A DNA stretch of 64,000 bases, taken from contig NW_027102723.1 of the NCBI RefSeq assembly GCF_036373705.1, positions 1-64,000 of the forward strand. The letters are read 5' to 3'. Shown here piece by piece: positions 63,937-64,000 of this stretch. Numbering within the stretch: position 1 is the stretch's first letter; each line of letters starts with the position of its first letter. The position numbers and the translations under genes are program-made. The DNA comes from Amia ocellicauda (lineage: Eukaryota; Chordata; Actinopteri; Amiiformes; Amiidae). The notes under the pieces are model-generated. The model saw only the letters and a program-made list of their open reading frames with translations. It was not told the origin of the DNA and ran no database searches.

Positions 63937-64000
63937 TTTCTCTCTCACCTGAACCAGTAACTCGCTGCCACAGCTCAACCTGTAGCTCTGTTGCCCGAAC
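62371..64000 (+). repeat. Array unit R20 (partial, cut by window edge)
   Basis: Spacer and the left part of the transposon with the 309-bp deletion. CT tract at 63895-63946 with a private A interruption. The array continues beyond the window. Confidence 0.95.
62876..64000 (+). mobile_element. hAT-type transposon, R20 copy (cut by window edge)
   Basis: Left terminus with its AGCCAAGC duplication at 62868-62875. The 309-bp segment is absent, and the element runs out of the window. Confidence 0.85.

Larger units (their letters stand above)
5876..64000. repeat. Subtelomeric tRNA-gene/transposon tandem array (20 units)
   Basis: Twenty head-to-tail units start with TTGTTGACCGAG(G/A)GCC. All units have the same orientation and few substitutions between copies. 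Ordered content is spacer, hAT transposon, tRNA-Tyr, spacer, tRNA-Lys. Unit sizes cluster near 1.40, 2.70, 3.66 and 3.95 kb because of shared deletions. No protein-coding gene, rRNA or CRISPR array is visible between units. Confidence 0.97.

Noticed and set aside
5876-64000. CRISPR-like regular repetition
   Set aside because: Units are 1.4-4.0 kb with homologous content, not short repeats with unique spacers, and the context is a eukaryotic telomere.

Overview
This window is one chromosome end of an animal, most likely a vertebrate. It opens with about 5.9 kb of CCCTAA repeat, the C-rich strand read from the terminus inwards. The rest, to the right edge, is one subtelomeric tandem array. The vertebrate-type telomere, a 16-nt-intron tRNA-Tyr(GTA) and a tRNA-Lys(TTT) that closely match vertebrate genes, and a hAT transposon all point to a vertebrate. 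Repeat-rich fish or amphibian is my guess; the sequence does not fix the species. I see no protein-coding gene that I would defend.

Layout. 1-180: degenerate telomeric sequence at the very tip. 181-4342: nearly perfect CCCTAA. 4343-4420: a short degenerate block. 4421-5837: CCCTAA again. 5838-5875: variant CCCCAA/CCCTAA repeats and the junction. 5876-64000: 20 tandem units, named R1-R20 here, of 1.4 to 4.0 kb. The last is cut by the window edge. I place each unit boundary 2 nt after the tRNA-Lys gene.

A complete unit (R10 and R15, about 3.95 kb) reads: about 500 bp of spacer; a hAT-type DNA transposon of about 3.0 kb with 8-bp target-site duplications AGCCAAGC; an intron-containing tRNA-Tyr(GTA); about 235 bp of spacer; tRNA-Lys. 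Removing the transposon and one copy of its target duplication leaves a repeat of about 966 bp with one tRNA-Tyr and one tRNA-Lys. I infer that the array began as a small tRNA-gene tandem repeat, was invaded once by the transposon, and then amplified with it.

The units fall into size classes explained by a few shared deletions: 309 bp inside the transposon's left arm; 935 bp removing the transposon's right end, all of tRNA-Tyr and the first 19 nt of tRNA-Lys; and 1308 bp of transposon interior. These deleted forms have spread, so 10 of the 19 tRNA-Lys loci are identically truncated pseudogenes. Shared substitutions reveal duplicated blocks with offsets of 1402, 4112, 3661 and 2705 bp, as expected from unequal exchange. 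In total there are nine tRNA-Tyr loci (several with damaging changes), eight full-length tRNA-Lys genes, ten truncated ones and one with a 12-bp internal deletion.
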